The position numbers and the translations under genes are program-made. A stretch of 64,000 nt of DNA from Paracoccus aeridis. GTDB taxonomy: Bacteria > Pseudomonadota > Alphaproteobacteria > Rhodobacterales > Rhodobacteraceae. The DNA lies in contig NZ_SELD02000035.1 of NCBI RefSeq assembly GCF_004923205.2, forward strand, positions 1 through 64,000, in the 5' to 3' direction. The notes beneath the pieces were generated by a model. The model had not been told where the DNA came from, did no database searches, and saw only the letters and a program-made list of their open reading frames with translations. Shown one piece after another: positions 19,819 through 27,590 of the stretch (the first letter of the stretch is position 1; every line of letters begins with the position of its first letter).

Positions 19819-19895
19819 TGGTACCGCCTCCCCGGCTCGAACGGGGGACCTCTAGATCCACAATCTAGCGCTCTAACCAACTGAGCTAAGGCGGC
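19819..19895 (-). tRNA. tRNA-His (GTG anticodon)
   Basis: A full cloverleaf on the minus strand: acceptor GCCGCCT/AGGCGGT, D arm GCTCAGTTGGTTAGAGC, anticodon arm CTAGA-TTGTGGA-TCTAG with anticodon GTG, T arm CCCCCGTTCGAGCCGGGG, then A73 and an encoded CCA. The base before G1 is T, so the extra G-1 of normal tRNA-His is absent from the gene, and the discriminator is A rather than C. This matches the altered tRNA-His identity described for a group of alphaproteobacteria. The 270 bases on its left show no gene. Confidence 0.95.
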
Positions 19896-19997
19896 ACAGG
19901 CGGATCATCTACCCGGGCATGCGGCGCGATGCAAGCCTCTCTTGCCGCAAGGGCAGGCGCAATCTAGACCGGGGCGGACGCGAGGAAAGGACCGCCC

Positions 19998-20225
19998 ATG
20001 GGCATCAACAGCGAAAGCGACATCGCCGCCAACCTGCAGATCGGCCCGACCGATCAGGGGATGGTGCGGATCTATGTCGAGGGCACCGGCGTGGACCTGC
20101 CGCTCGACTTCGATCCCGAGGAAGCCGAGGAGATCGCGGAAGAGCTGATGGCGGCCGCCGAAGCCGCACGGGAAATCGCCAGCGGCGGCAAGGGCGGCAA
20201 GCCGAAGGGCAAGCCGAAGCGCTGA
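19998..20225 (+). CDS. Small acidic protein, DUF6324-like
   Basis: 75 residues with a strong RBS (GAGGAAAGGA before the ATG). The N-terminal GINSESDIAANLQIGPTDQG and FDPEEAEEIAEELMAAAEAA helix are followed by a basic, glycine-rich tail (GGKGGKPKGKPKR). It resembles the DUF6324 small proteins conserved in Rhodobacterales; the function is unknown. It ends one base before the convergent mmcB stop. Confidence 0.65.
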   Translation: MGINSESDIAANLQIGPTDQGMVRIYVEGTGVDLPLDFDPEEAEEIAEELMAAAEAAREIASGGKGGKPKGKPKR

Positions 20226-20226
20226 G

Positions 20227-20715
20227 CTACAGCATCTCGGGCGCGGCGCCCGGGTCGTTTTTGCGGATCAGCCGGCAGGCCGCGACCCGCGCCACGTCGC
20301 GCAGCAGCCGCGACCGGCGCGCGGCCGCAAGCCTGGTCAGCGGCGCCATCCGCGTCAGCTCGGCACCGTAGGGGTCGGCCACCAGCAGCCCGCTTTCGTC
20401 GGGCAGCAGCTCGGCGGGAAAGTCGCAGTCGGTGGCCCAGAAGAAGCGGTCGCAGAATTCAAGGTAGCCCTGCCACTTCCGGTCGCCTACGAAATCGGCC
20501 CGGCAGCTCTTGCACTCGACGATCCAGATCTCGCCCTGCGGAGTGATCGAGATCACGTCCACGCGCAGGCCCGGGGCGGGCACGAACTCCAGCAGCGGCG
20601 CGTGATCCATCGCCATCAGCAGCCGCGCGACGCCGCGGGCCAGCCGCTGGCCGGGCAGACGGCCGGGCGCGTCCGATTGCGGAACAGGGTGAAGACTGGC
20701 GGCGGGATCGTTCAT
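20227..20715 (-). CDS. mmcB: MmcB-type DNA repair nuclease-like protein
   Basis: 162 residues. A PD-(D/E)XK-like core is visible: RVDVISIT (Asp53) then IWIVECKS (Glu67, Lys69), flanked by DFVGDRKWQGYLEFCDRFFWA, the most conserved stretch of the MmcB family. The family was linked in Caulobacter to tolerance of mitomycin C and other DNA damage. The start chosen, 20715, has only a weak ribosome site. The next ~300 bases upstream contain a candidate small RNA on the other strand. Confidence 0.82.
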   Translation of the reverse strand: MNDPAASLHPVPQSDAPGRLPGQRLARGVARLLMAMDHAPLLEFVPAPGLRVDVISITPQGEIWIVECKSCRADFVGDRKWQGYLEFCDRFFWATDCDFPAELLPDESGLLVADPYGAELTRMAPLTRLAAARRSRLLRDVARVAACRLIRKNDPGAAPEML

Positions 20716-20849
20716 GGCTCGAACATGAACGAAAGGGAAACACGGCGCAAGCATTCGCCCTTGCAACGAAGCCGCGCGGTTCCTAGATGTTGGATCCGGC
20801 GGGTTTCTGCTCTTCTCGTGCGCGGCCATTTTTTCCACTGGCCATAACT

Positions 20850-20997
20850 CTTCCGAGGGGGCTGGCTCTGGCAGGACCCTGGTTCTGTCACCCGGCACCC
20901 ACCTGGACATCCAGGCTTTCGGGGAACCATGCGCCGACACGGTTGCTGCGGTTCCCGCCACTCGAACAGGCCGCCCCCCCAAGGGGCGACCTTTTTG
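20850..20997 (+). ncRNA. Candidate small RNA (three hairpins and U-tract)
   Basis: In the gap between mmcB and the porin-like gene the plus strand folds into CCTGG-ACAT-CCAGG (20902-20915), GGGAACC/GGTTCCC (20922-20928 with 20950-20956) and a terminator-like CGCCCC/GGGGCG (20972-20977 with 20983-20988), followed by ACCTTTTT. No protein gene on the plus strand would need this terminator. A CATAAC -10-like element sits at 20843-20848 with no clear -35, so the 5' end is only a guess. Confidence 0.4.
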
Positions 20998-21018
20998 CCA
21001 TGCGGGAGCCCCGCCACG

Positions 21019-21045
21019 AAAAAGGGGCGGCCTTGCGACCGCCCC
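21019..21045 (-). terminator. Intrinsic terminator of the porin-like gene
   Basis: On the minus strand GGGGCGG (complement of 21039-21045) pairs with the complement of 21024-21030 around an 8-base loop and is followed by five T residues (complement of 21019-21023). It lies 29 bases after the stop of the outer-membrane protein gene. Confidence 0.8.
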
Positions 21046-21074
21046 TCGAGAGAGAGAGTTCCTGATCGGATGGA

Positions 21075-21986
21075 TCAGAAGCCCACGACCAGCGAAACGC
21101 CCAGCGTGTTGTCGGTGCGGATCTCGCGGTCCGACTGGTACTCGGTCCGGTACGAGACGCGGGTCGCGAAGTTGTCCGACATGCGGAAGTTCAGGCCCAG
21201 CTCGTTCGTCGCCAAATCGTTCGCATCCGACGTCAGGTAGTCGGTGTCGTTGGTGAGGAAGAACTGGTCGTTGAACTTGTGGTAGAAGCGCGACGACGCG
21301 ATGTAGCCGGTGTCGGTGTTCGAATCCAACCCGTCGGGCTCGGCGAAGTCGACGGTCTGGGTGTAGCGGATCCCGACGCCGGCCTGAACGCGCCATGCGG
21401 TCTGGTCGTTGTTGATGATCCGGTAACCCGGGCCGATGCCGATGAAGGCGTCGCGTTTCGAACGGCCTTCGTATTCCAGCACTTCCTCGGGGGTCAGGTC
21501 GGGATCGTCGTAGTCTTCGGCCAGACCGTCGGTGCTGACGCGGCCCAGGATGAAGGCATACAGCTGCTCGTTGAAGTAGTAGTTGCCGTCATAGATGACC
21601 GAGGTGTCTTCGGTTTCCGCGTCGCCGTCGTCGTCTTCCGCATATTCAAGCAGGATGCCGACGGACTGCTGGAACGGGCCCTGGTTGTGCGACAGGCGGC
21701 CGGCCAGGCTGAAGTCCTGGTTCTCGTCGTTGCCGTCACGGCCGGTGTAGGTCAGCGCGACCGAGCCGAAAAGGCCCTCGCGGGTGTCGGGGCGGCCGAA
21801 GCGGCTGCGGTCCACCGAACGGTCGAAGTCGTCCTGAACCGCGTCCTCGATGTCGTCGAGACGATCGTCGAGGTTGCCGATGCCGGTGACGTTCGCGCCG
21901 GGGGCGAATTCCGTCTGCGCGAACACGGGGGAGGAAACTGCGGCCGCCAGAGCGGTGGCGCCCAGCAGGATCGAAAGGGTTTTCAT
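21075..21986 (-). CDS. Outer-membrane beta-barrel protein, porin-like/DUF481-like
   Basis: 303 residues from the ATG at 21984-21986, which has GAAGAGG upstream. The signal peptide is MKTLSILLGATALAAAVSS with cleavage near VFA/QTEF. The mature part is rich in alternating aromatic/polar strands and acidic loops (EDDDGDAETEDTS, DDPDLTPEE), and the chain ends in Phe (VVGF), the beta-signal used by the BAM complex. The weak family match resembles YdiY/DUF481 salt-stress barrels; no ligand can be inferred. It has its own terminator and a long upstream region, so it is monocistronic. Confidence 0.7.
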   Translation of the reverse strand: MKTLSILLGATALAAAVSSPVFAQTEFAPGANVTGIGNLDDRLDDIEDAVQDDFDRSVDRSRFGRPDTREGLFGSVALTYTGRDGNDENQDFSLAGRLSHNQGPFQQSVGILLEYAEDDDGDAETEDTSVIYDGNYYFNEQLYAFILGRVSTDGLAEDYDDPDLTPEEVLEYEGRSKRDAFIGIGPGYRIINNDQTAWRVQAGVGIRYTQTVDFAEPDGLDSNTDTGYIASSRFYHKFNDQFFLTNDTDYLTSDANDLATNELGLNFRMSDNFATRVSYRTEYQSDREIRTDNTLGVSLVVGF

Positions 21987-22522
21987 GTCATACCTCTTCT
22001 TCAACAGCCGACGCAGTCATGCATCGATCTTGTGTGACACTCATCTAATGCAGAAGCCCGCCGATCTGAACCAAAGCGGCGGAAAAAACCGACCTCACGC
22101 GGACGTGATGCAGTCTGCTGGAACCGGATCGACTATCAATGCGCCCCGCGTTCGTGCGTGAGCAGAATCATGTGCTGGCCTGCGGAAATCACGGAATCTT
22201 AATCGTTTACGCGTTCGCAATATCTGTCAGCCATGTAACACGGACGGTCGCCGCAGCCCGCCGCAGACGTCTTTCGTGAAGTTGTCATGCAGGTTCCTGG
22301 CCGATCGACTGTGGCAAAAGTCACACGTCCAGCGCGGGAATGATGCCCTTGCGCCTCAGCTTGAGGGATGTGATCGGCGGGGCCGCTCGTAAGGGAAACG
22401 TCGTGGTACGCGCCGAGCGGCCACGTCCCTGCGCCGCACGATGCGCGGCGGCGAGAGCGTGTTGAACAATGACGAGGCAGAGCGGGCCGCAAGGTGCGGG
22501 AAGAACCCGGCGCGCGGGCGCT
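21987..22522. other. Intergenic region, porin-like gene to nusB
   Basis: About 535 bases. It must contain the promoter of the minus-strand barrel gene. The composition is less GC-rich around 22180-22260 than elsewhere. I see no tRNA, no clear hairpin-plus-T-run and no credible gene; a 97-codon minus-strand frame at 22199-22492 lacks a ribosome site and reads as low-complexity arginine-rich sequence. Confidence 0.5.
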
Positions 22523-22987
22523 TCAGAACGCTTCGGGCCGGGCTTCGCGGGCCATGTGGTCCAGCACCGCGTTCACGAACCGCGCCTCTTTCCCGTCGGG
22601 GAAGAACGCGTCCGCGACGCCCACGTATTCGGAGATGACGACTTTCGGCGGCGTGCGCTTCGCCACCAGCTCGGCGCCCGCGGCGCGGAAGACTGCCCGC
22701 AGGACGGGGTCGATGCGGCCGATCGGCCATTTCGCCACCAGCGCGCGATCGGTCATCTGGTCGATCCGCGCCTGCCAGTTGACCGCATCCCCGAGGATCG
22801 CGGCCAGAAGGTCTTCGTCCGCCTCGGGGGTGGTGCCCTCGGCGTAGTCGGCGGCGATGCGCCAGTTCAGGAATTCCTTGAGCACGCGATCGGACGACTG
22901 GTCCGCGGCCTCCATCTGGAACAGCGCCTGAACGGCATAGATGCGCGCCGCGCCGCTGCGGGCGCGCTTGTCCGGCCGCGTGTTCAT
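22523..22987 (-). CDS. nusB: Transcription antitermination factor NusB
   Basis: 154 residues. ARIYAVQALFQMEAAD near the N-terminus and the WPIGRIDPVLRAVFRAAGAEL helix plus YVGVADAFFPDGKEARFVNAVLD are the standard NusB RNA/S10-binding core. It acts with NusE on boxA RNA for rRNA transcription. The ATG overlaps the ribH stop as ATGA, so NusB is made from the riboflavin transcript, the usual arrangement in alphaproteobacteria. The conserved C-terminus ends HMAREARPEAF. Confidence 0.93.
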   Translation of the reverse strand: MNTRPDKRARSGAARIYAVQALFQMEAADQSSDRVLKEFLNWRIAADYAEGTTPEADEDLLAAILGDAVNWQARIDQMTDRALVAKWPIGRIDPVLRAVFRAAGAELVAKRTPPKVVISEYVGVADAFFPDGKEARFVNAVLDHMAREARPEAF

Positions 22988-23538
22988 GCGAGCGAGGATC
23001 CGTCGAGCGCGCCTGCCAGGCGCACCGGGTCGCGGTCCTCTGGCGCGAAACCGACAGGCCGGCGGGTGCCGGACCAGCGGCGCTGCAGCGCGATCAGGTG
23101 CAGCGCGGCGGCGGCCGCCCCGCCGCCCTTGTCCTGCTGGTCGGGGGCCGCGCGCACGACCGCCTGGTCGATGTTTTCCACGGTCAGGATGCCGTTGCCG
23201 ATGCAGAGGCCCTGCAGGCCCAGCAGCGTCAACCCGCGGGAGCTGTCGTTGCACACCGTCTCGTAATGCGTCGTCTCGCCCCGGATCACGCAGCCGAGCG
23301 CAACGAAGCCGTCGTAGCCGGCGAGCCGCCCGGCCATGGCGACGGCGGTCGGGATCTCCAGCGCCCCGGGCACCTCGATCAGGTCCACGGTCGCGCCGGC
23401 CCGCTCCGCCGCCGCCCGCGCGCCCGCGATCAGGTCGTCGGCGATTGCGCGGTAATAGGGCGCGACGACGATCAGCAGTTTCACGGCGCTGTCGAAGGCG
23501 GGCAGCGGCAGGGTCGAGTGTTCGGTGAGCGCGGCCAT
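22984..23538 (-). CDS. ribH: 6,7-dimethyl-8-ribityllumazine synthase
   Basis: 184 residues. It condenses 5-amino-6-ribitylamino-uracil with dihydroxybutanone phosphate. Landmarks are IVVAPYYRAIADDL near the N-terminus, IEVPGALEIPTAV, and FVALGCVIRGETTHYETV with the catalytic His. It lies 17 bases downstream of ribBX, whose product it consumes, and overlaps nusB. Confidence 0.96.
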   Translation of the reverse strand: MAALTEHSTLPLPAFDSAVKLLIVVAPYYRAIADDLIAGARAAAERAGATVDLIEVPGALEIPTAVAMAGRLAGYDGFVALGCVIRGETTHYETVCNDSSRGLTLLGLQGLCIGNGILTVENIDQAVVRAAPDQQDKGGGAAAAALHLIALQRRWSGTRRPVGFAPEDRDPVRLAGALDGSSLA

Positions 23539-23555
23539 CTTGGGCCCCCTTCGGG

Positions 23556-24689
23556 TCAGTCGTGCGGAATAGGACGCGTGGAATGGATGGAAAGGCCGTA
23601 GGCGTCAAGCCCGACGACCTTCAGCGGGGCCGAGTTGGTCAGCAGGATCAGGTCGGACAATCCCAGCGCCGACAGGATCTGCGCGCCGAGGCCGTACTGC
23701 TTGAGGACGTGCGGCGACACGTCGCCGTCGCGCGGCAGCAGCGGCGAGAGGTCGCGCAGCAGCACCACGACGCCCCTGCCCTCTCGCGCGATCAGGCGCA
23801 TCGCGGCGCCGAGGTCGCCCGCCCGCTCGCGTTCGATCCCCAGCGCGTCGTGCAGCGGGTCGAGGGCGTGCATGCGGACCAGCACCGGCTCGGGCGTGGT
23901 GACGTCGCCCTTGGTCAGGACGATGTGCTCGGCGCCCTGCGTCTCGTCGGCGAAGATGCGCATCATCCATTCGCCGCCATGCGCCGACACGACCGACCGC
24001 TGCTCGCGTTCCGCGATCAGGTTGTCGTGGCGGCGGCGGTAGGAGATCAGGTCGCTGATCGTCCCGATCTTCAGCCCGTGGCGCTGCGCGAAGGCGACAA
24101 GGTCGGGCAGCCGCGCCATCGAACCGTCCTCGTTCATGATCTCGCAGATGACGCCCGAGGGGTTGAGGCCGGCGAGGCGCGCGATGTCGACCGCCGCTTC
24201 GGTGTGGCCCGCGCGGACCAGCACGCCGCCTTCGCGCGCGCGCAGCGGAAAGACATGGCCCGGCGTCGCGATGTCGGCCGCCCCGCGCGTCGGGTCGATC
24301 GCGACCGAGACGGTGCGGGCGCGGTCATGGGCCGAAATCCCGGTGGTCACGCCCTCGCGCGCCTCGATCGACAGCGTGAACGCGGTCTCGTGGCGGCTGG
24401 AGTTCTTGGGGCTCATCAGCGGCAGGCCGAGCGCGTCGATGCGGGGGCCGGGCAGCGCGAGGCAGATCAGCCCGCGGCCGTGCGTCGCCATGAAGTTGAT
24501 CGCGTCGGGCGTCGCCATCTGCGCGGGGATGACGAGATCGCCCTCGTTCTCGCGGTCCTCGTGGTCCACCAGCACGAACATGCGGCCGTTGCGCGCATCC
24601 TCGATGATGTCCTGGATCGAGGAAATCGCGTCGGACCAGTCGCGCTCGACCGGGCCGGGTTGTTCGTACTGCATCGGCATCTCTCGCAT
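23556..24689 (-). CDS. ribB: RibBX: 3,4-dihydroxy-2-butanone-4-phosphate synthase with degenerate GTP cyclohydrolase II domain
   Basis: About 377 residues. The N-terminal half (to about 220) is a complete DHBP synthase: VDHEDRENEGDLVIPA acidic metal-binding loop, HGRGLICLA, GHVFPLRAREGGVL. The C-terminal half aligns with GTP cyclohydrolase II but the zinc-binding cysteines are gone; the equivalent segment reads VLVRMHALDPLHDALG. Such hybrids are described as RibBX. Start: ATG at 24687-24689, chosen for GGAGAG upstream; starts at 24701 and 24680 are possible. It supplies the four-carbon donor for ribH. A true RibA must be elsewhere. Confidence 0.9.
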   Translation of the reverse strand: MREMPMQYEQPGPVERDWSDAISSIQDIIEDARNGRMFVLVDHEDRENEGDLVIPAQMATPDAINFMATHGRGLICLALPGPRIDALGLPLMSPKNSSRHETAFTLSIEAREGVTTGISAHDRARTVSVAIDPTRGAADIATPGHVFPLRAREGGVLVRAGHTEAAVDIARLAGLNPSGVICEIMNEDGSMARLPDLVAFAQRHGLKIGTISDLISYRRRHDNLIAEREQRSVVSAHGGEWMMRIFADETQGAEHIVLTKGDVTTPEPVLVRMHALDPLHDALGIERERAGDLGAAMRLIAREGRGVVVLLRDLSPLLPRDGDVSPHVLKQYGLGAQILSALGLSDLILLTNSAPLKVVGLDAYGLSIHSTRPIPHD

Positions 24690-24719
24690 CACTCTCTCCA
24701 TCCGGCGCAGCCCCTGCCG

Positions 24720-25328
24720 TCACGCCCCGGCCCGGGTGCCGCGGCCGAAGAACGCCTGCCCGGCGACGAAGCCCGCCAGCCCGCCCGAGGCCATCATCTC
24801 GCGCTCGTGCGCCGTCTCGCCGATCATCAGCACCGCATCGCCGGGCAGCCCCTGCGCGCGCAGCCAACCCTTCATCTCGTCCCGAATCGCGGCCCAGTCG
24901 CTGCCGAACGGCGCCAGCAGGCGGGCCGACGCCGCGCCGATCTGACGCGCCAGCGCATCCGGCGCAAGGCCGGGCGAACAACCGACGTGGGCCGCGGCCG
25001 CTGACGCGGCGACACGCGCGGCCTCGGGCCCCGGGACCGGCTGGCCGCGGCGGAAGACGCCGAGCGCGTTCGAGGAATACAGGAACGCCACGAGATCGCG
25101 CCCGGTGGTGGCACGGACGCCCGCGTAGGTCCTGTAGTCGAGCCCGAGTTCGCGCGCGCGCGCCACCTGGCTTCGCACCACCTCGATCGGAAGCCGCGCG
25201 CCCAGCAGTTCGGCCCGGGCCACCGACCAGCAATGGGCGCGGTAGCTGCTGCGCGCGCCCGGTCCCCGGTTGTGCCCGATGCCGGGGATCGCATCGGGGT
25301 TCGCGGTGCGGCCCGCGCCGGGGGTCAT
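24720..25328 (-). CDS. Conserved protein of unknown function in the riboflavin operon
   Basis: 202 residues, soluble, no signal peptide. Near the N-terminus it has GIGHNRGPG, a short motif seen in many unrelated alphaproteobacterial proteins. The rest (SYRAHCWSVARAELLG, LDYRTYAGVRATTGRDLVAFLYSS, GEMKGWLRAQGLPGDAVLMIGETAHERE-like stretches) is unfamiliar to me. Translation is coupled to ribE by an ATGA overlap and the gene is followed by ribBX, so it is made with the pathway enzymes. No catalytic motif is obvious; I assign no function. Confidence 0.75.
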   Translation of the reverse strand: MTPGAGRTANPDAIPGIGHNRGPGARSSYRAHCWSVARAELLGARLPIEVVRSQVARARELGLDYRTYAGVRATTGRDLVAFLYSSNALGVFRRGQPVPGPEAARVAASAAAAHVGCSPGLAPDALARQIGAASARLLAPFGSDWAAIRDEMKGWLRAQGLPGDAVLMIGETAHEREMMASGGLAGFVAGQAFFGRGTRAGA

Positions 25329-25939
25329 CCGGCTTCCGCCAGCCGGGCGACGTAGCGGGCAAGCGTGTCGATCTCGAGGTTGACCTTGTCGCCCACGCCG
25401 GCCCCGCCCCAGGTGGTGACGTGGCGGGTATGGGGGATCAGGTTGACGCCGAAGCGGTCCCCCTCGACCTCGTTCACCGTCAGCGACGTGCCGTTCAGCG
25501 CGACCGACCCCTTGGGGGCGATGAAGCGGGCCAGCCCCGCGGGCGCGCGCAGCGTCAGGCGCAGGCTGTCGCCTTCGTCATGCGCGTCCTCGATCACGGC
25601 CACGCCGTCGACATGCCCCGAGACGATGTGCCCGCCCAGTTCGTCGCCGACGCGCAGCGCGCGTTCCAGGTTGATCGCCCGCCCCACGTCCCAGCCGTTC
25701 GCGCCGATGTTCGTCTTGCTCAGCGTCTCGGCCGAAATGTCCACGTCGAACCACCCGCCCGAGGCGCCCTGTCCCGAGGCGCCCTTTTCCACCACGGTCA
25801 GGCATACCCCGTCGCAGGCGATCGACGCGCCGATGTCGACGTTCGCCATGTCGTAGGCGCAGGCGATCCGCGCGCGCATGTCGCCCCGCATCTCGACCGC
25901 GGCCACGCGGCCCACGTCAGTGATGATCCCGGTGAACAT
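25325..25939 (-). CDS. ribE: Riboflavin synthase, alpha chain
   Basis: 204 residues: two tandem lumazine-binding repeats. The start MFTGIITDVGRV is diagnostic; repeat 1 has ASIACDGVCLTVV, repeat 2 ALNGTSLTVNEVEGDRFGVNLIPHT. It dismutates two lumazine molecules to riboflavin. It opens the ribE-orf-ribBX-ribH-nusB unit. The 232-base upstream region, shared with divergent kpsS, shows no FMN-riboswitch consensus. Confidence 0.95.
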   Translation of the reverse strand: MFTGIITDVGRVAAVEMRGDMRARIACAYDMANVDIGASIACDGVCLTVVEKGASGQGASGGWFDVDISAETLSKTNIGANGWDVGRAINLERALRVGDELGGHIVSGHVDGVAVIEDAHDEGDSLRLTLRAPAGLARFIAPKGSVALNGTSLTVNEVEGDRFGVNLIPHTRHVTTWGGAGVGDKVNLEIDTLARYVARLAEAG

Positions 25940-26171
25940 GAGGGCGGTTCCTTCTTGCAGACGGGCGGCGCGCCTGCGGACAGGCTAAGGGGCGCGCGGG
26001 CGCGAGACAGCGGCCACTATGCCCTCCGACCCCGCGCGCGCGCAAGGCCGCGCGGCGGGCGGACGTCGCGACACCGCAACTCGTTAACCCTGTCGATAGG
26101 GGCAACTTGGCAGGGCGGGCCGATCCGTGCAAAGAGCGCGCAACGTCTTTTGTCACGAGTAGCGCCAGCCC

Positions 26172-27494
26172 TTGATCTCAGGTCGCATCACCGCTGCCGA
26201 TCCTGTCGAGCGACCGCCCGAAGGGCGGGTGTTCCTGCTGCTCCAGGGCCCTCACGGGCCGTTCTTCGACAGGCTGGGCGCTGTCCTGCGCGCGGCGGGC
26301 GCGCAGGTCTGGCGCGTCGGGTTCAACGCTGGCGACGAGTTCTTCTGGTCCGACCCCGACCATTTCATCCGCCACGCCGCGCCGGTCGCGGAATGGCCCG
26401 ACCATCTCGACCGGCTGATCGACCGGCTGGGGGTGACGGACATCGTCCTCTACGGCGACGTCCGCCCGGTGCACGCCGCCGCACGAAAAGCGGCGATCGC
26501 CCGCGACCTCACCCTTCACGTCTTCGAGGAAGGCTATCTGCGCCCGTTCTGGATCAGCTACGAACGCGGCGGATCGAACGGGCACTCTGCCATCATGGGC
26601 ATTTCGGTCGACGAGATGCGGGCCGCGCTCGGCGGGCACGAATCGGACATCTACCGCCCGCCCGCGCATTGGGGCGACATGCGGCAGCACAAGTTTTACG
26701 GCGCGCTGTACCACTTCATGCTCATGGCCGCGAACCGCCGCTACCCGGGTTTCCGCAGCCACCGCTCGATCAGCGTCGTGCAGGAATTCCGGCTGCACCT
26801 GCGCCGGCTGGTGCTGACCCCGGTGTTCCGCGTCAGCCGCTGGGCTCGCGCGCGTTCGATCCGGCGCGGCGGGTTCCCCTATGTGCTGGTGCTGCTGCAA
26901 CTGGAACATGATGCAAGTTTCGTGGCCCATTCGCCCTATGCAAGGATGAGCGACTTCACGGACGAGGTGCTGCAGGCGTTCGCCCGCGCGGCGCCCCGCC
27001 ACCACCATCTCGTCTTCAAGGCGCATCCGCTGGAAGACGGCCGCGGCCGCGTGCGCGAGGCGATCTTGCGCCGTGCCCGCGAACTCGGGATCGCGGCGCG
27101 CGTCCACGTCGTCGACGGCGGCAAGCTTGCCGCGCTGCTGTCGCAGGCGCGCAGCGCGATCACCGTCAATTCCACCGCCGCGCAGCAGGCGCTGTGGCGC
27201 GGGCTGCCGGTGCTGGCCATGGGGCGCGCGGTGTTCGACAAGCCGGGGATCGTGTCGCGGCAGACGCTCGACGACTTCCTGCGCCATCCCGAGCGCCCCG
27301 ACGCCCGGACCTACCGCGACTACCGCGCCTACCTTCTGGAAACGAGCCAGGTGCCGGGCGGCTTCTACGCCGCCCGGTCGCGCGCCCACGCGCTGCGGCT
27401 GGTCGTCGACATGATGCTGGCGCCGCACGACCCCTACCAGGCGCTGCCGCGCGGGCACGGGACACACCGGCAACAGCTCCAGAGCGATTCTTGA
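26172..27494 (+). CDS. kpsS: Capsule beta-Kdo transferase KpsS
   Basis: 440 residues. The opening VFLLLQGPHGPFFDRLGAVL, FEEGYLRPFWISYERGG, the RDYRAYLLETSQVPGG and the acceptor region HLVFKAHPLEDGRGR are KpsS signatures. KpsS builds the beta-linked Kdo chain on a phosphatidylglycerol lipid that anchors group-2-type capsules, in the cytoplasm on the inner-membrane face. The only start codons upstream of the conserved part are TTG (26172) and GTG (26229); TTG has no strong ribosome site, GTG has AAGGG too close. It begins the plus-strand capsule block inserted in the riboflavin region. Confidence 0.9.
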   Translation: MISGRITAADPVERPPEGRVFLLLQGPHGPFFDRLGAVLRAAGAQVWRVGFNAGDEFFWSDPDHFIRHAAPVAEWPDHLDRLIDRLGVTDIVLYGDVRPVHAAARKAAIARDLTLHVFEEGYLRPFWISYERGGSNGHSAIMGISVDEMRAALGGHESDIYRPPAHWGDMRQHKFYGALYHFMLMAANRRYPGFRSHRSISVVQEFRLHLRRLVLTPVFRVSRWARARSIRRGGFPYVLVLLQLEHDASFVAHSPYARMSDFTDEVLQAFARAAPRHHHLVFKAHPLEDGRGRVREAILRRARELGIAARVHVVDGGKLAALLSQARSAITVNSTAAQQALWRGLPVLAMGRAVFDKPGIVSRQTLDDFLRHPERPDARTYRDYRAYLLETSQVPGGFYAARSRAHALRLVVDMMLAPHDPYQALPRGHGTHRQQLQSDS

Positions 27495-27590
27495 GCCGTG
27501 CCGGAAATGATGGAACCGGCGGGATCAAGACGATACCGTCACAAGCAGCTTAGGGTCCGTAGAATCGGCCCAAGGGACAGGAGACTGGAC

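Noticed and set aside
22199..22492. A 97-codon minus-strand frame between the porin-like gene and nusB
   Set aside because: No ribosome site, arginine-rich low-complexity composition and no recognisable fold; treated as intergenic.
25940..26171. FMN riboswitch before ribE
   Set aside because: Looked for the conserved RFN-element stems in the 232-base leader on the minus strand; none seen.
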